Notes: generated from the letters alone by a model not told the origin. A stretch of 24,686 nucleotides of DNA from JAVBQF01 sp031549195 (GCA_031549195.1 JAVBQF010000018.1:1-24686), one strand, 5' to 3'; positions 1 through 7,826 are shown, counted from the first letter of the stretch. Numbers and translations: made by a program.

Positions 1-194
1 TTAATTATGCTAACGATTCAACTTTAACTAATACTGAAAATTTTGCTATAAGATCACTGTGGTTTGCTTGTGCCATATATTCTGATGTTATGTTAGCAAG
101 TGCTGCAAAACTAGAATATAAAAATATGCAGCAAAGTACAATATACCAACAAAAGAAAGCAATTAAAGTAATGGAGAGAAATCGTCCAAAATAA
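1..194 (+). CDS. Unrecognised protein, C-terminal fragment (5' end outside window)
   Basis: The frame with codons beginning at base 3 is open from the window edge to a TAA at 192-194, giving about 63 residues of a protein whose start lies upstream. The visible part is polar at first and then mostly helical, with an Ala-rich stretch (LASAAKLEY) and a Lys/Gln-rich end finishing NRPK. No signal peptide, membrane helix or recognisable motif is visible in the fragment. A terminator hairpin overlaps its stop, so this is the last gene of its transcript. Coding status is moderately supported by the open frame and the terminator position; I cannot assign a family. Confidence 0.6.
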   Translation, partial: NYANDSTLTNTENFAIRSLWFACAIYSDVMLASAAKLEYKNMQQSTIYQQKKAIKVMERNRPK

Positions 195-208
195 GAATGG
201 ACTTTTTT
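184..208 (+). terminator. Rho-independent terminator after the first partial gene
   Basis: GTCCA at 184-188 pairs with TGGAC at 198-202, with a 9-nt loop, followed by six T residues at 203-208. The stem is only 5 bp and overlaps the stop codon, so it is modest, but its position and U-tract fit an intrinsic terminator. Confidence 0.6.
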
Positions 209-229
209 GTAGAAATTTATAATTTATTA

Positions 230-238
230 TGATATTAT
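230..238 (+). promoter_or_regulatory. Possible extended -10 promoter for the tandem membrane genes
   Basis: TG at 230-231, one base, then TATTAT at 233-238 forms an extended -10 about 25 bases before the first start codon. There is no good -35 at the usual spacing, so support is limited. Confidence 0.35.
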
Positions 239-263
239 TAATGCATGGTAAAGAGGTGTAGTT

Positions 264-575
264 ATGTATATAGATTTAGTAGTTATAATAGTACTTTTAG
301 TGGTAATTTTATTTTTCTTTAGAAGATTTTCAAGTTTTGTATATGGCTTTGCAATTATTGATATATTTTTAAGATTATTAACATTTGTAAAAAATCATGT
401 GCCTATACCTGAGCTTCAGAATTTAATTGCAAAATATTTTCCTGAATCAATTGCAGCAGTTATTAGGGCATACTCATCTGGTATATTTTATGAAATACTT
501 ATATGGGGATATGCAATTATGTATATGATTTTCTTTTCATACATAGTGTCAATATTTATTCATAAAAGAAAGTAG
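264..575 (+). CDS. Small integral membrane protein, paralogue 1
   Basis: This 103-residue protein is dominated by hydrophobic helices: about residues 3-20, a second segment about 25-44 that includes IIDIFLRLLTFV, and a third about 75-97, ending in the basic tail HKRK. There is no cleavable signal peptide or lipobox. An AGAGGTG ribosome-binding site lies at good spacing before the ATG. It is followed 6 bases later by a second gene of the same length and architecture, sharing the pattern P-(E/D)-S, then Y..GI, before the last helix. The two are therefore a tandem duplication. The function is unknown. The pair lies upstream of, and separately from, the rimP-nusA promoter. Confidence is high that it is a gene, none for function. 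Confidence 0.8.
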   Translation: MYIDLVVIIVLLVVILFFFRRFSSFVYGFAIIDIFLRLLTFVKNHVPIPELQNLIAKYFPESIAAVIRAYSSGIFYEILIWGYAIMYMIFFSYIVSIFIHKRK

Positions 576-581
576 GAAAGT

Positions 582-899
582 ATGGTAATAGATATATTAA
601 TTGTATTAATAATAATTAGTTGTGCATTATACTTTAGAGAATTAGAAAAAACATTACTATCTATATGTTTTATTGAAATAGTACTTAGGATTATAACAAT
701 TATTAAAAGTTATTTCTTATGTGGATGTACAGATTTTCTTGATGATTTAATACCTGATAGTCTATCTGATATATTTTTTAAATATCAGAATGGCATTATT
801 AGAGATTTTGTAATTGTTTTGTATTTATTATTATACCTAGTTATTGCTTATTATTTTATAAAATTATTTGTTGATAAATTTAATGATAAGAAAAAATAA
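582..899 (+). CDS. Small integral membrane protein, paralogue 2
   Basis: This 105-residue protein is a divergent copy of the preceding gene. It has hydrophobic segments at about residues 3-17, 24-43 and 75-97, the shared motif IPDSLSDIF compared with FPESIAAVI in the first copy, and a lysine-rich end (DKKK). The two cysteines in the central loop (LCGCTD) are not in the first copy. Start is the ATG six bases after the upstream stop, with GGAAAG just before it, so the two genes are co-transcribed and probably translationally coupled. No enzymatic motif is visible. A two-component membrane complex is possible but is inference from the pairing only. Confidence 0.8.
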   Translation: MVIDILIVLIIISCALYFRELEKTLLSICFIEIVLRIITIIKSYFLCGCTDFLDDLIPDSLSDIFFKYQNGIIRDFVIVLYLLLYLVIAYYFIKLFVDKFNDKKK

Positions 900-907
900 A
901 AAAGTAT

Positions 908-935
908 TTGTAAAATTTAATTTATATGATATAAT
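908..935 (+). promoter_or_regulatory. Promoter of the rimP-nusA-infB operon
   Basis: TTGTAA at 908-913, a 16-bp spacer, and TATAAT at 930-935 preceded by TGA (extended -10). Transcription would start near 941-943, immediately before a terminator-like hairpin, which makes this the natural promoter of the nusA operon. Confidence 0.75.
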
Positions 936-948
936 TTATTTAACAACA

Positions 949-974
949 AGTGGGAAAAGAAAATCCCACTTTTT
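949..974 (+). promoter_or_regulatory. Terminator-like leader hairpin (attenuator) before rimP-nusA
   Basis: AGTGGGA (949-955) pairs perfectly with TCCCACT (964-970) around an 8-nt A-rich loop, followed by a T run to 974. It begins within about ten bases of the predicted transcription start and ends about 18 bases before the rimP start codon. A strong stem with a U-tract in this place looks like an intrinsic terminator acting as an attenuator. Autoregulation of nusA by NusA-dependent attenuation in the leader has been reported in Bacillus subtilis (recalled from the literature); applying it here is inference. A role as a 5' stabilising hairpin is the alternative. Confidence 0.65.
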
Positions 975-991
975 ATATTGAAGGGTGGAGT

Positions 992-1252
992 ATGTTAGAA
1001 AGTTTAAGAGAGCTAGTTGGAGATAAACTAGACAAACATGATTTATGGATAGAAGAAGCTTTTTATGAAAAAGAAGGAAGTATAAATTATTTTAGAATAG
1101 TTCTTGATAGTAATAAAGTACTTGATTTAAGTACTGTAACAATTGCTTCAAGAATAATAAATAAAGTAATTGATGATAATGACTTTGTAAAAGAAGAATG
1201 TATGCTAGATATATATGCAAAACCAAAAGGAGATGGTAAAGATGAACAGTAA
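992..1252 (+). CDS. rimP: Ribosome maturation factor RimP, short N-domain-only form
   Basis: RimP assists assembly of the 30S subunit. The assignment rests mainly on position directly before nusA plus a sequence compatible with the RimP N-terminal domain: an initial helix (LRELVGDKL), a strand region FRIVLDS, and a helix with SRIINKVIDD followed by a final strand CMLDIYA. The ATG at 992 is preferred over an upstream in-frame GTG at 950 because GGGTGGAG lies just before it and the GTG lies inside the leader hairpin. The result is 86 residues, far below the usual RimP length of about 150, and the C-terminal SH3-like domain is absent: the frame ends where nusA begins, with an 11-base overlap. 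It may be a genuinely reduced RimP or a positional substitute. Confidence 0.6.
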   Translation: MLESLRELVGDKLDKHDLWIEEAFYEKEGSINYFRIVLDSNKVLDLSTVTIASRIINKVIDDNDFVKEECMLDIYAKPKGDGKDEQ

Positions 1253-2357
1253 AGAATTTTTAGCAGCAGTTGAATTTATAGTAAAGGAAAAAGGAATTGA
1301 TAAAGAAGTAGTTTTTCAAGCTATGGAGTTAGCGCTTGCTACTGCTTATAAGAAAAACTTTAATTCACTAACAAATTCTAAAATATTTATTGATAGAAAT
1401 ACTGGGGACATTAAAGTGTATTCTTATATTACAGTTGTTGACGACCCTAAGGATGAAGAAGAGTTAGATGATGAGAGTGAAGAAGAAATTTATGAAGAAT
1501 TTAATCCAAACACTCAAATTACTTTAACTGATGCAAGAAAACTTGATAAGTCTAAGAATGTTGGAGATACCTTTGATACAGAAGTTACACCAAAAGATTT
1601 TGGAAGAGTAGCAGCGTCAACAGCTAAACAAGTAATTGTTCAAAAGATAAGAGAGGCTGAGAGAAACTCTATAGTAGATGAATATGGTGATAAACAGGAT
1701 GAGTTATTAATTGGTACAGTAGCGCTTGAAGATGTTGATAACTATTTTATTGACCTTGGAAGAAGTAATGGAATATTACCTAAAAAGGAATGCATTCCAG
1801 GTGAAAAGATTGAAATGGGTAAACAAGTTAAAGTCTATGTTAGTAAAGTGGATAATTCAGGTAAGGGATTATTTATATTATTATCTAGAAGTCATTATGG
1901 GTTCTTAAAAAGACTTTTTGAACTTGAAATACCTGAACTTAATGATGGAACAGTACTTCTTTATAGCGTTGCTCGTGAAGCAGGAGAAAGAAGTAAAGTT
2001 GCAGTATATTCAGAAAACTCTAAGGTTGATCCTATTGGAGCGTGTATTGGTGAAAGAGGTTCTAGAATAGCAAGAATAATCAATGAAATAAATGGTGAAA
2101 AAATAGATGTTGTTAAGTATGATAAGGATCCAGCAGTGTTTATTGCTAATGCATTATCTCCTGCTAAAAACTTACATGTAATAATAACTGATCCTAAGAA
2201 ACAAGAATCAATCGTTATTGCAGATAATGATAATTTCTCATTAGCAATTGGTAAAAGGGGACAAAATGCTAAATTAGCATCTAAGCTTACACACTATAAG
2301 ATTGATATCAAGAACACAGAACAAGCAAGAGAGATGGGAATTAATTTTAAAAACTAA
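1242..2357 (+). CDS. nusA: Transcription termination/antitermination factor NusA
   Basis: NusA binds RNA polymerase and nascent RNA to modulate pausing, termination and antitermination. At 371 residues it has the usual Firmicutes length, lacking the acidic C-terminal repeats of proteobacteria. Domains in order: an N-terminal polymerase-binding domain (about 1-130) with an acidic insertion rich in Asp/Glu near residues 70-90; an S1 domain (about 135-200, LLIGTVALEDVDNYFIDLG); KH1 with GACIGERGSRI; and KH2 with LAIGKRGQNAKLA. I chose the ATG at 1242 because AAAGGAG lies nine bases upstream. In-frame ATGs at 1215 and 1233 lack as good a site. The start overlaps the end of rimP, indicating translational coupling. 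The leader hairpin upstream of rimP probably affects its expression. Confidence 0.95.
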   Translation: MNSKEFLAAVEFIVKEKGIDKEVVFQAMELALATAYKKNFNSLTNSKIFIDRNTGDIKVYSYITVVDDPKDEEELDDESEEEIYEEFNPNTQITLTDARKLDKSKNVGDTFDTEVTPKDFGRVAASTAKQVIVQKIREAERNSIVDEYGDKQDELLIGTVALEDVDNYFIDLGRSNGILPKKECIPGEKIEMGKQVKVYVSKVDNSGKGLFILLSRSHYGFLKRLFELEIPELNDGTVLLYSVAREAGERSKVAVYSENSKVDPIGACIGERGSRIARIINEINGEKIDVVKYDKDPAVFIANALSPAKNLHVIITDPKKQESIVIADNDNFSLAIGKRGQNAKLASKLTHYKIDIKNTEQAREMGINFKN

Positions 2358-2373
2358 TAATTGGAGGTAGTCT

Positions 2374-2652
2374 ATGAAAGTTAAGAAGATACCTATGCGC
2401 ACTTGTATAATAACAAAAGAAAAATTAGAAAAGAAAGATTTACTTCGTATAGTTAGAACTCCAGAAGGTGAAGTAGTAGTTGATGAAACTGGTAAAGCCA
2501 ATGGAAGAGGCGCATATATTAAGAAAGATTTGGAAACACTAGAAAAAGTAAAGAATGGTAAAGCTCTATCACATCATTTAGAATGTAATATACCTCCTAG
2601 TATATATGAAGATATTTTTAATATAATTAATAATAGTAGTGAAAAGGAGTAG
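2374..2652 (+). CDS. ylxR: YlxR-family RNA-binding protein (RnpM)
   Basis: This 92-residue basic protein has the YlxR signature: the Cys-containing start PMRTCIIT, LLRIVRTPEGEV, and the GRGAY loop around residue 46, followed by a helix with HHLECNIP. YlxR/RnpM is a nucleoid/RNA-associated protein reported to bind and modulate RNase P. It sits where expected, right after nusA, with TTGGAGG before its ATG. In many Firmicutes a ylxQ (L7Ae-like) gene lies between this gene and infB; here that place is taken by a dCMP deaminase. Start and family are clear. Confidence 0.9.
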   Translation: MKVKKIPMRTCIITKEKLEKKDLLRIVRTPEGEVVVDETGKANGRGAYIKKDLETLEKVKNGKALSHHLECNIPPSIYEDIFNIINNSSEKE

Positions 2653-2656
2653 TAGT

Positions 2657-3127
2657 ATGGCAAGAATTAGTTGGGATGAGTATTTTATTAAAATAGCAAA
2701 AGATGTAGCATTACGTTCAAACTGTGTATCAAGACAAGTAGGAGCAATTATAACTATTGATAATATGATAGTATCAACTGGCTATAATGGTGCACCCAAA
2801 GGACTTAAGCATTGTGTTGATATGGGTGGATGTTTAAGAAAACTAAAGAATATTGAATCAGGTACACATTATGAAATATGTAGAGCAGTTCACGCTGAAC
2901 AAAATGCAATAATTCAAGCATCAGTAAGAGGTACTAAGGTACAAGGTGGTACTCTTTATGTTAATACATATCCTTGTTCAGTATGTGCTAGGATGATTAT
3001 AAATGCTGAAATTAAAAGAATAGTATATGATAGTGATTATAACGATCCACTTGCAAAAGAAATGTTAGAAGAAGCTGGAATAGAAATAGATAGAGTTAGT
3101 GATAGAGAATTAGTTACAAATAAATAG
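2657..3127 (+). CDS. comEB: Deoxycytidylate (dCMP) deaminase, ComEB-like
   Basis: The enzyme converts dCMP to dUMP, feeding thymidylate synthesis. The 156-residue sequence begins with the family pattern SWDEYFIKIAKDVALRS and has the zinc site: CRAVHAEQNAII (His and catalytic Glu) and PCSVCARMI (PCxxC). The substrate-type motif TGYNGAPKG is also typical of dCMP deaminases rather than of cytidine or tRNA adenosine deaminases. Start is ATG 2657 with AAAGGAG nine bases upstream; an upstream in-frame GTG overlapping ylxR is less likely. Its place between ylxR and infB is unusual and ties a nucleotide-supply enzyme to the translation operon. The comEB symbol reflects similarity, not evidence for competence genes here. 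Confidence 0.92.
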   Translation: MARISWDEYFIKIAKDVALRSNCVSRQVGAIITIDNMIVSTGYNGAPKGLKHCVDMGGCLRKLKNIESGTHYEICRAVHAEQNAIIQASVRGTKVQGGTLYVNTYPCSVCARMIINAEIKRIVYDSDYNDPLAKEMLEEAGIEIDRVSDRELVTNK

Positions 3128-3145
3128 GAAAGAAGGTGATTTTAC

Positions 3146-5275
3146 ATGATGAGCATATTAGAATACGCAAATGACGTTAATAAAAAACAAGAAGAGATAA
3201 TGGCTTTATGTAAAAAACTAGGTATTAAATTTGAAGATGGAGAATCGTTATTATCTGAAGATGATATAGTTTTGCTTGATAATGAGCAAAATAATAACGG
3301 AGAAGAACCTGATGAAGTAATGAATGAATATCTAGAAGATGAAATGTTAGATGAAAAAGTAGAAGAGATTTTAGCGTCTTCTAAAATTAATGTTGATAAT
3401 ACAAGGAAATTAGAAAAATTGAAATCTAAAATGGATCGTATTGAGGCTCAAGATAAATCTAAGTTTCAACAATCAAGAAAAGAAATGTATAAGCATAAAG
3501 AAAAGCTTATGACAAATGAAGAAGAATCAATGGAAAATGTAATATTATATAAGGAAGATATGATGGTATCAGAGCTTGCTTCTTTACTAGATATTAATCC
3601 AACAGAAATTATAAAGAAATTGATGAAACTTGGAGTTATGGCTAATATAAATTATTCTCTTTCTTTTGAGGTTGCTGAATTAATAGTTATTGATTATGAT
3701 AAAGAACTAAAAAAAGAAGAAACAAAGGATATAAGTAATTTTGAGAAATATGAAGTAAACGATAAAAAAGAAAACTTAGTAACACGTCCTCCTGTAGTGA
3801 CTATTATGGGACATGTTGATCATGGAAAAACCTCTTTACTTGATGCAATTAGGGAGACTAGTGTTGTTTCAGGTGAGGCTGGTGGAATTACTCAGGCAAT
3901 CGGAGCATATCAAGTAGAGCTTGATGGAAAAAAGATTACCTTTATTGATACCCCAGGACATGAAGCATTTACAGAAATGAGAGCTCGTGGAGCGTCAGTT
4001 ACTGACATAGTAATAATAATTGTTGCAGCAGATGATGGTGTAATGCCTCAAACAAAAGAAGCTATTGACCATGCAAAAGCAGCTGGTGTTCCAATTATTG
4101 TTGCGATTAATAAAATAGACAAACCAACAGCTAATATAGATAAAGTAACTAATGAGCTTGCTGAATATGGATTAACGCCTGAAAGTTGGGGCGGAAGTAC
4201 TATATTTAATAAGATATCAGCAGTTACAAAAGAAGGAATTAAAGAGCTTCTTGAGAGTATCCTATTAATTAGTGAAATGGCTGAGTTGAAAGCAAATCCA
4301 TCTAGATATGCGATTGGTACAGTTATTGAATCAAGACTTGATAAGCAAATTGGAACAGTTGCTACAATATTAATTCAAAATGGTACTTTAAGGTTAGGAG
4401 ACTCTGTTGTTGTTGGTACAAGTAGTGGTAAAGTAAGAACTCTTAAAGATAGCAAGGGTGAAGAAATTACAGAGGCACTACCTTCTATGCCTGTTGAAAT
4501 TACTGGACTTAGTGAGGTTCCCAAAGCCGGTGATAAGTTCATGGCGTTTGAAACTGAGAAGCAGGCTAAAAATATTGCAGAACAAAGAAAGATGCGTGCA
4601 AGAGAAAAAGATACTAATAAGTCTGGTATGACTTTAGAAGATTTATTTGGAGCTATTAAAGATGGTGCTAAAGAAATTAAAGTTGTATTAAAAACAGATG
4701 TTAACGGTAGCTTAGAAGCAATTAAACAAAGCCTTAATAAGATAGATGTTGAAGGTGTTAAGGTAACTGTTATTCGTGGTGGTGTAGGTAATATTACTGA
4801 AAGTGATGTAGTTCTTGCACATGCTTCTGATGCAATTGTTATTGGATTTAATATTAGACCAACGGTAAGTGTTACTGATACAGCAAAAGACTATAGTGTA
4901 GATATTAAAATATATGACATTATTTATAAGATGATTGAAGATTTGGAGAAATCAATGAAGGGTATGCTTGAGCCAATATATGAAGAAAAGGTATTAGGTC
5001 AAGTAGAAGTAAGACAATTATTCAAATTTTCTAAGATTGGTATAATAGCAGGAAGCCATGTGATATCAGGAGCTATAAAAAATGGTGCATTAGCAAGAGT
5101 TATAAGAGATGGTGTTGTTATTGCAAACAGTAAAATTAAATCTATTCAAAGAGAGAAAGACCAAGTAAAAGAAGTGCAAAAGGGAATGGATTGTGGTATT
5201 ACTGTTGAAAGCTTCCAAGATATTAAAGAATTAGATATTGTTGAAGCCTATGAATTAGTAGAAATTAAAAGATAA
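3146..5275 (+). CDS. infB: Translation initiation factor IF-2
   Basis: IF-2 is the GTPase that places initiator tRNA on the 30S subunit and promotes 50S joining. This 709-residue protein has a short acidic, coiled-coil N-terminal extension (1-130), the IF2-N subdomain (about 140-190, VSELASLLDINPTEIIKKLM), then the G domain: G1 GHVDHGKTS at 222-230, switch II DTPGHEAF, NKID, and SA. These are followed by beta-barrel domain II, domain III (VNGSLEAIK) and the C-terminal tRNA-binding barrel. AAGGTGAT precedes the ATG at 3146; the next codon is also ATG. It is the last gene of the operon: a 12-bp terminator stem overlaps its stop codon. Confidence 0.97.
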   Translation: MMSILEYANDVNKKQEEIMALCKKLGIKFEDGESLLSEDDIVLLDNEQNNNGEEPDEVMNEYLEDEMLDEKVEEILASSKINVDNTRKLEKLKSKMDRIEAQDKSKFQQSRKEMYKHKEKLMTNEEESMENVILYKEDMMVSELASLLDINPTEIIKKLMKLGVMANINYSLSFEVAELIVIDYDKELKKEETKDISNFEKYEVNDKKENLVTRPPVVTIMGHVDHGKTSLLDAIRETSVVSGEAGGITQAIGAYQVELDGKKITFIDTPGHEAFTEMRARGASVTDIVIIIVAADDGVMPQTKEAIDHAKAAGVPIIVAINKIDKPTANIDKVTNELAEYGLTPESWGGSTIFNKISAVTKEGIKELLESILLISEMAELKANPSRYAIGTVIESRLDKQIGTVATILIQNGTLRLGDSVVVGTSSGKVRTLKDSKGEEITEALPSMPVEITGLSEVPKAGDKFMAFETEKQAKNIAEQRKMRAREKDTNKSGMTLEDLFGAIKDGAKEIKVVLKTDVNGSLEAIKQSLNKIDVEGVKVTVIRGGVGNITESDVVLAHASDAIVIGFNIRPTVSVTDTAKDYSVDIKIYDIIYKMIEDLEKSMKGMLEPIYEEKVLGQVEVRQLFKFSKIGIIAGSHVISGAIKNGALARVIRDGVVIANSKIKSIQREKDQVKEVQKGMDCGITVESFQDIKELDIVEAYELVEIKR

Positions 5276-5302
5276 CTTGTAAAAAGTAAGTTATCTTTTT
5301 TC
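5267..5302 (+). terminator. Strong terminator of the nusA-infB operon
   Basis: AAAAGATAACTT (5267-5278) pairs perfectly with AAGTTATCTTTT (5288-5299) around a 9-nt loop, with T residues continuing past the stem. It includes the infB stop codon and the A-tract on the other side could serve the opposite strand too. Confidence 0.85.
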
Positions 5303-5310
5303 TTAATTTA

Positions 5311-5339
5311 TTGCAATTTTGTTAAATAAAAGGTACTAT
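5311..5339 (+). promoter_or_regulatory. Promoter for the envelope genes and rbfA
   Basis: TTGCAA at 5311-5316, a 17-bp spacer and TACTAT at 5334-5339, directly after the infB terminator and about 30 bases before the next start codon. The separate promoter decouples these genes and rbfA from infB. Confidence 0.55.
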
Positions 5340-5370
5340 AAATATATATGATATAAAAGGAAATGATATT

Positions 5371-7062
5371 ATGTTCAAAGAAAGAAAAAAAGTAGTTTTT
5401 ATAATAGTATTCTTTCTTATGTTTTTTTTAAACGTAGAGAATGTTGATGCAGTTATTGCTAATGCAAATTATTGTAAGTATACAGTTAATGGAAAGCTAG
5501 TAGAAATAGCCCCTGATATAAGTTATAGTGATGGATCATCACAGAAAATAACGGTTAAAGGGGTTTCCCTAGGTAGTGGAGAGACTGTTAGTTCTGATTA
5601 TTTTAAATTTGATGTAACTGCTGAGCAAATTATAGGATGCCCCAAAATATGCTTTTCAAGTAGTGATACTAGTGTAATATATTTTCATACAGGAACTGGT
5701 AGTTTGTGTGATGAAAAAATAGGTGTAGGAAAGTATCAAATAGAAAATGGCTCTGTAGTTATTGGACATAAAATAGTAGTTGATCCTGATGGCGAAGGTA
5801 GTGGAGAAGTAGGTAATGATGAAGAAGAGGATGATGGATACTCTAGTGATGAGGCAATTGATGTAAGTTGTGACGGGCTATTTACTCCGCAAGCACTAGA
5901 ATTAATTAATGAAATACTTGGATATTTAAGAATCCTTGCTCCAATAGCCTTAATCGTTTTAGTAGCTCAAGACTTTGCTGTGGCAGTAATATTAAATAAT
6001 AATGATGCATTAAAAAAAGCTACTGGTAAGGTAACAAAAAGGTCTATAGCATTAATCGCATTCTTCTTAGTGCCAACATTTATACAACTTATACTAGGAC
6101 TTCCTGGAATTAAGGATTATCTTGAATCTATGAACATTGGGAAAGATATTTTCTGTACAAATGCTACTGGTACAGAGGCCAATGCACTTCCAAGTAATTA
6201 TTGGAAAATCGGTTATAGTCCAGACAGAACACCAGGAGGTGCAGGAGATTTTAATTTTACTGAGGAAATATCGGGTAAAAAACTAGATAAACCGTTAGTT
6301 GAAGCTTTAGCTGAAAAAGGTAATACAATTGATGATTTAAATCAATGCATTTATAATAAGGTTCTTGAATATGGTCCTGGAACAAGATCAGGTGTAGGAG
6401 CTGCTTCTGTTGGTCTTATCCAATGTATGTTGGAGTTAACCAATGGATACGTAATGTGCTATGATCACCATGGTGGAAAGAGATATGGTGGTGGTTATAC
6501 AAGTAATATGGATATTTATGGGAAATTAGGTGTTAATTCTAACTGGGGAGTATCATATGGAGGAACAAGACTGGGATTAAACTGTGCTACTTCTACTTTA
6601 TGGGGATTATGTAATGGTGGATTAAATGTTTGCTCAGGTGTTAGTGGGTCAGAAGCATATGCCCATACTATAACTGGGAATACGAAGTTTGGTGGAAGAG
6701 ATGGAGCGTCAGTTCAAGGTTTGTTACAAATTCAAACAGTAATATTCGATCCATACAATTCTGGTGATAGAGGAACTTATCCTGGTGGAGATGTCTATTC
6801 AGGCCAAGTTGGAGACATGATATTTTTTAAAAATAGTGATGTGGATAATACTGCCCATGCTATGCTTATAGTTGGTAAGGATGAAGAAGGTTACTGGATA
6901 TCAGAAAACGGAAGAAATACAAAACGAATTCCATATAGTGATATTGAAAATGGTAAACCCTTAAGAGCAGGTGTAAAAAGATATTATCAAATAAGTATAC
7001 TTGAAAATTATTATAATAATCCATCAAGTAATAATGGATTATATGGACTGGGGAGCGAATGA
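5371..7062 (+). CDS. Membrane-anchored NlpC/P60-type hydrolase with VirB2/TrbC-like helices
   Basis: This 563-residue envelope protein has five parts: an N-terminal signal or anchor (1-30, KERKK then a long hydrophobic run); a beta-rich region with cysteines (about 31-135); an acidic linker (about 138-162, EEEDD); two membrane helices (about 185-208 and 225-243) separated by the basic loop DALKKATGKVTKR; and a C-terminal region (about 335-545). The two-helix segment resembles TrbC/VirB2-like proteins. The C-terminal region resembles NlpC/P60 cysteine peptidases: GLNCATS supplies Cys405 (DCSG in typical members), then GDMIFF and HAMLIVG supply His496. By the positive-inside rule both the beta region and the peptidase would face outward. 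A role in peptidoglycan remodelling is inferred. The stop overlaps the next start (ATGA). Confidence 0.7.
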   Translation: MFKERKKVVFIIVFFLMFFLNVENVDAVIANANYCKYTVNGKLVEIAPDISYSDGSSQKITVKGVSLGSGETVSSDYFKFDVTAEQIIGCPKICFSSSDTSVIYFHTGTGSLCDEKIGVGKYQIENGSVVIGHKIVVDPDGEGSGEVGNDEEEDDGYSSDEAIDVSCDGLFTPQALELINEILGYLRILAPIALIVLVAQDFAVAVILNNNDALKKATGKVTKRSIALIAFFLVPTFIQLILGLPGIKDYLESMNIGKDIFCTNATGTEANALPSNYWKIGYSPDRTPGGAGDFNFTEEISGKKLDKPLVEALAEKGNTIDDLNQCIYNKVLEYGPGTRSGVGAASVGLIQCMLELTNGYVMCYDHHGGKRYGGGYTSNMDIYGKLGVNSNWGVSYGGTRLGLNCATSTLWGLCNGGLNVCSGVSGSEAYAHTITGNTKFGGRDGASVQGLLQIQTVIFDPYNSGDRGTYPGGDVYSGQVGDMIFFKNSDVDNTAHAMLIVGKDEEGYWISENGRNTKRIPYSDIENGKPLRAGVKRYYQISILENYYNNPSSNNGLYGLGSE

Positions 7063-7826
7063 AAAATAGATATTTAAAAGTTGTTATAGTATTTGTTTTT
7101 ATATTTTTAGTGACTGGTTGTGATGCAACTTATAATATAAAAATAGCAGATGGTGAAATTGAAGAGAACTTTACTTTTAAAGATTCAAATAGTAAGAATT
7201 GGGAAGTAGATTACTTTTATGGTGAAACATATGCTGATAAAGTGTTGAATTATAATACTTCTTATATTCCTGCATTTTATTCTTATATAGTTGGTCCGGA
7301 TGAAGGAGCTGTAGATCTAACAAAGATAAAAAAGGACGGAATACCATACTATAATAAGGAATTGATTGCTATTGGTAATAAAGAATCATTAGGTATGAAG
7401 TTTAATTATACATTTACATATGAAGAATATGAGGAATCAACAGTTGCAAATGAAGGTGTTGGATCATTTAGAACAGAAATAACTAACAATAATGTATTAA
7501 CAATTACTAGTGGCGATTCAATTAAAAGCTTATCTAGTAATAAGATACTAGACAAATTAGTTGTCAATGTTACTACAGATTATGTAGTAGTTTCAACAAA
7601 TGCTGATTACGCTAAGTATAATAAGTATACATGGATAATAAATAAAGAAGATTTTGAAGACCATGAGCCGCTTCAAATTGCAGTAAATCTAAATGAAAAA
7701 ATATTAACAGTAGAAGATATAACTAGCAATATATTAACTTTTAGTATTATAGCTATTGTTATAGTATTAGTTATTATAACTTTTATAAAAGTAAAGAAAA
7801 CTGTTAAAAATAATAATGAAATGTGA
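7059..7826 (+). CDS. Lipoprotein with C-terminal membrane helix, partner of the upstream hydrolase
   Basis: The 255-residue sequence starts with a signal peptide ending in the lipobox LVTGC, so Cys21 would be lipidated and the protein tethered to the outer face of the membrane. A beta-rich middle follows, then a second anchor: a hydrophobic helix at about 223-246 followed by KVKKTVK at the C-terminus. A lipoprotein with a second, C-terminal membrane anchor is uncommon. The ATG overlaps the stop of the upstream hydrolase gene by 4 bases, with GGGGAG before it, so the two products are translationally coupled and probably act together. I do not recognise the middle domain. The next gene, rbfA, starts 9 bases after the stop, so transcription probably continues. 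Confidence 0.75.
   Translation: MKNRYLKVVIVFVFIFLVTGCDATYNIKIADGEIEENFTFKDSNSKNWEVDYFYGETYADKVLNYNTSYIPAFYSYIVGPDEGAVDLTKIKKDGIPYYNKELIAIGNKESLGMKFNYTFTYEEYEESTVANEGVGSFRTEITNNNVLTITSGDSIKSLSSNKILDKLVVNVTTDYVVVSTNADYAKYNKYTWIINKEDFEDHEPLQIAVNLNEKILTVEDITSNILTFSIIAIVIVLVIITFIKVKKTVKNNNEM

Noticed and set aside
950..991. GTG start for rimP at 950
   Set aside because: It falls inside the leader hairpin and encodes an extension unlike RimP; the ATG at 992 has a good ribosome-binding site.
2274..2501. Open frame on the minus strand across the nusA/ylxR junction
   Set aside because: It lies opposite two well-supported genes, has no ribosome-binding site and no recognisable protein features.
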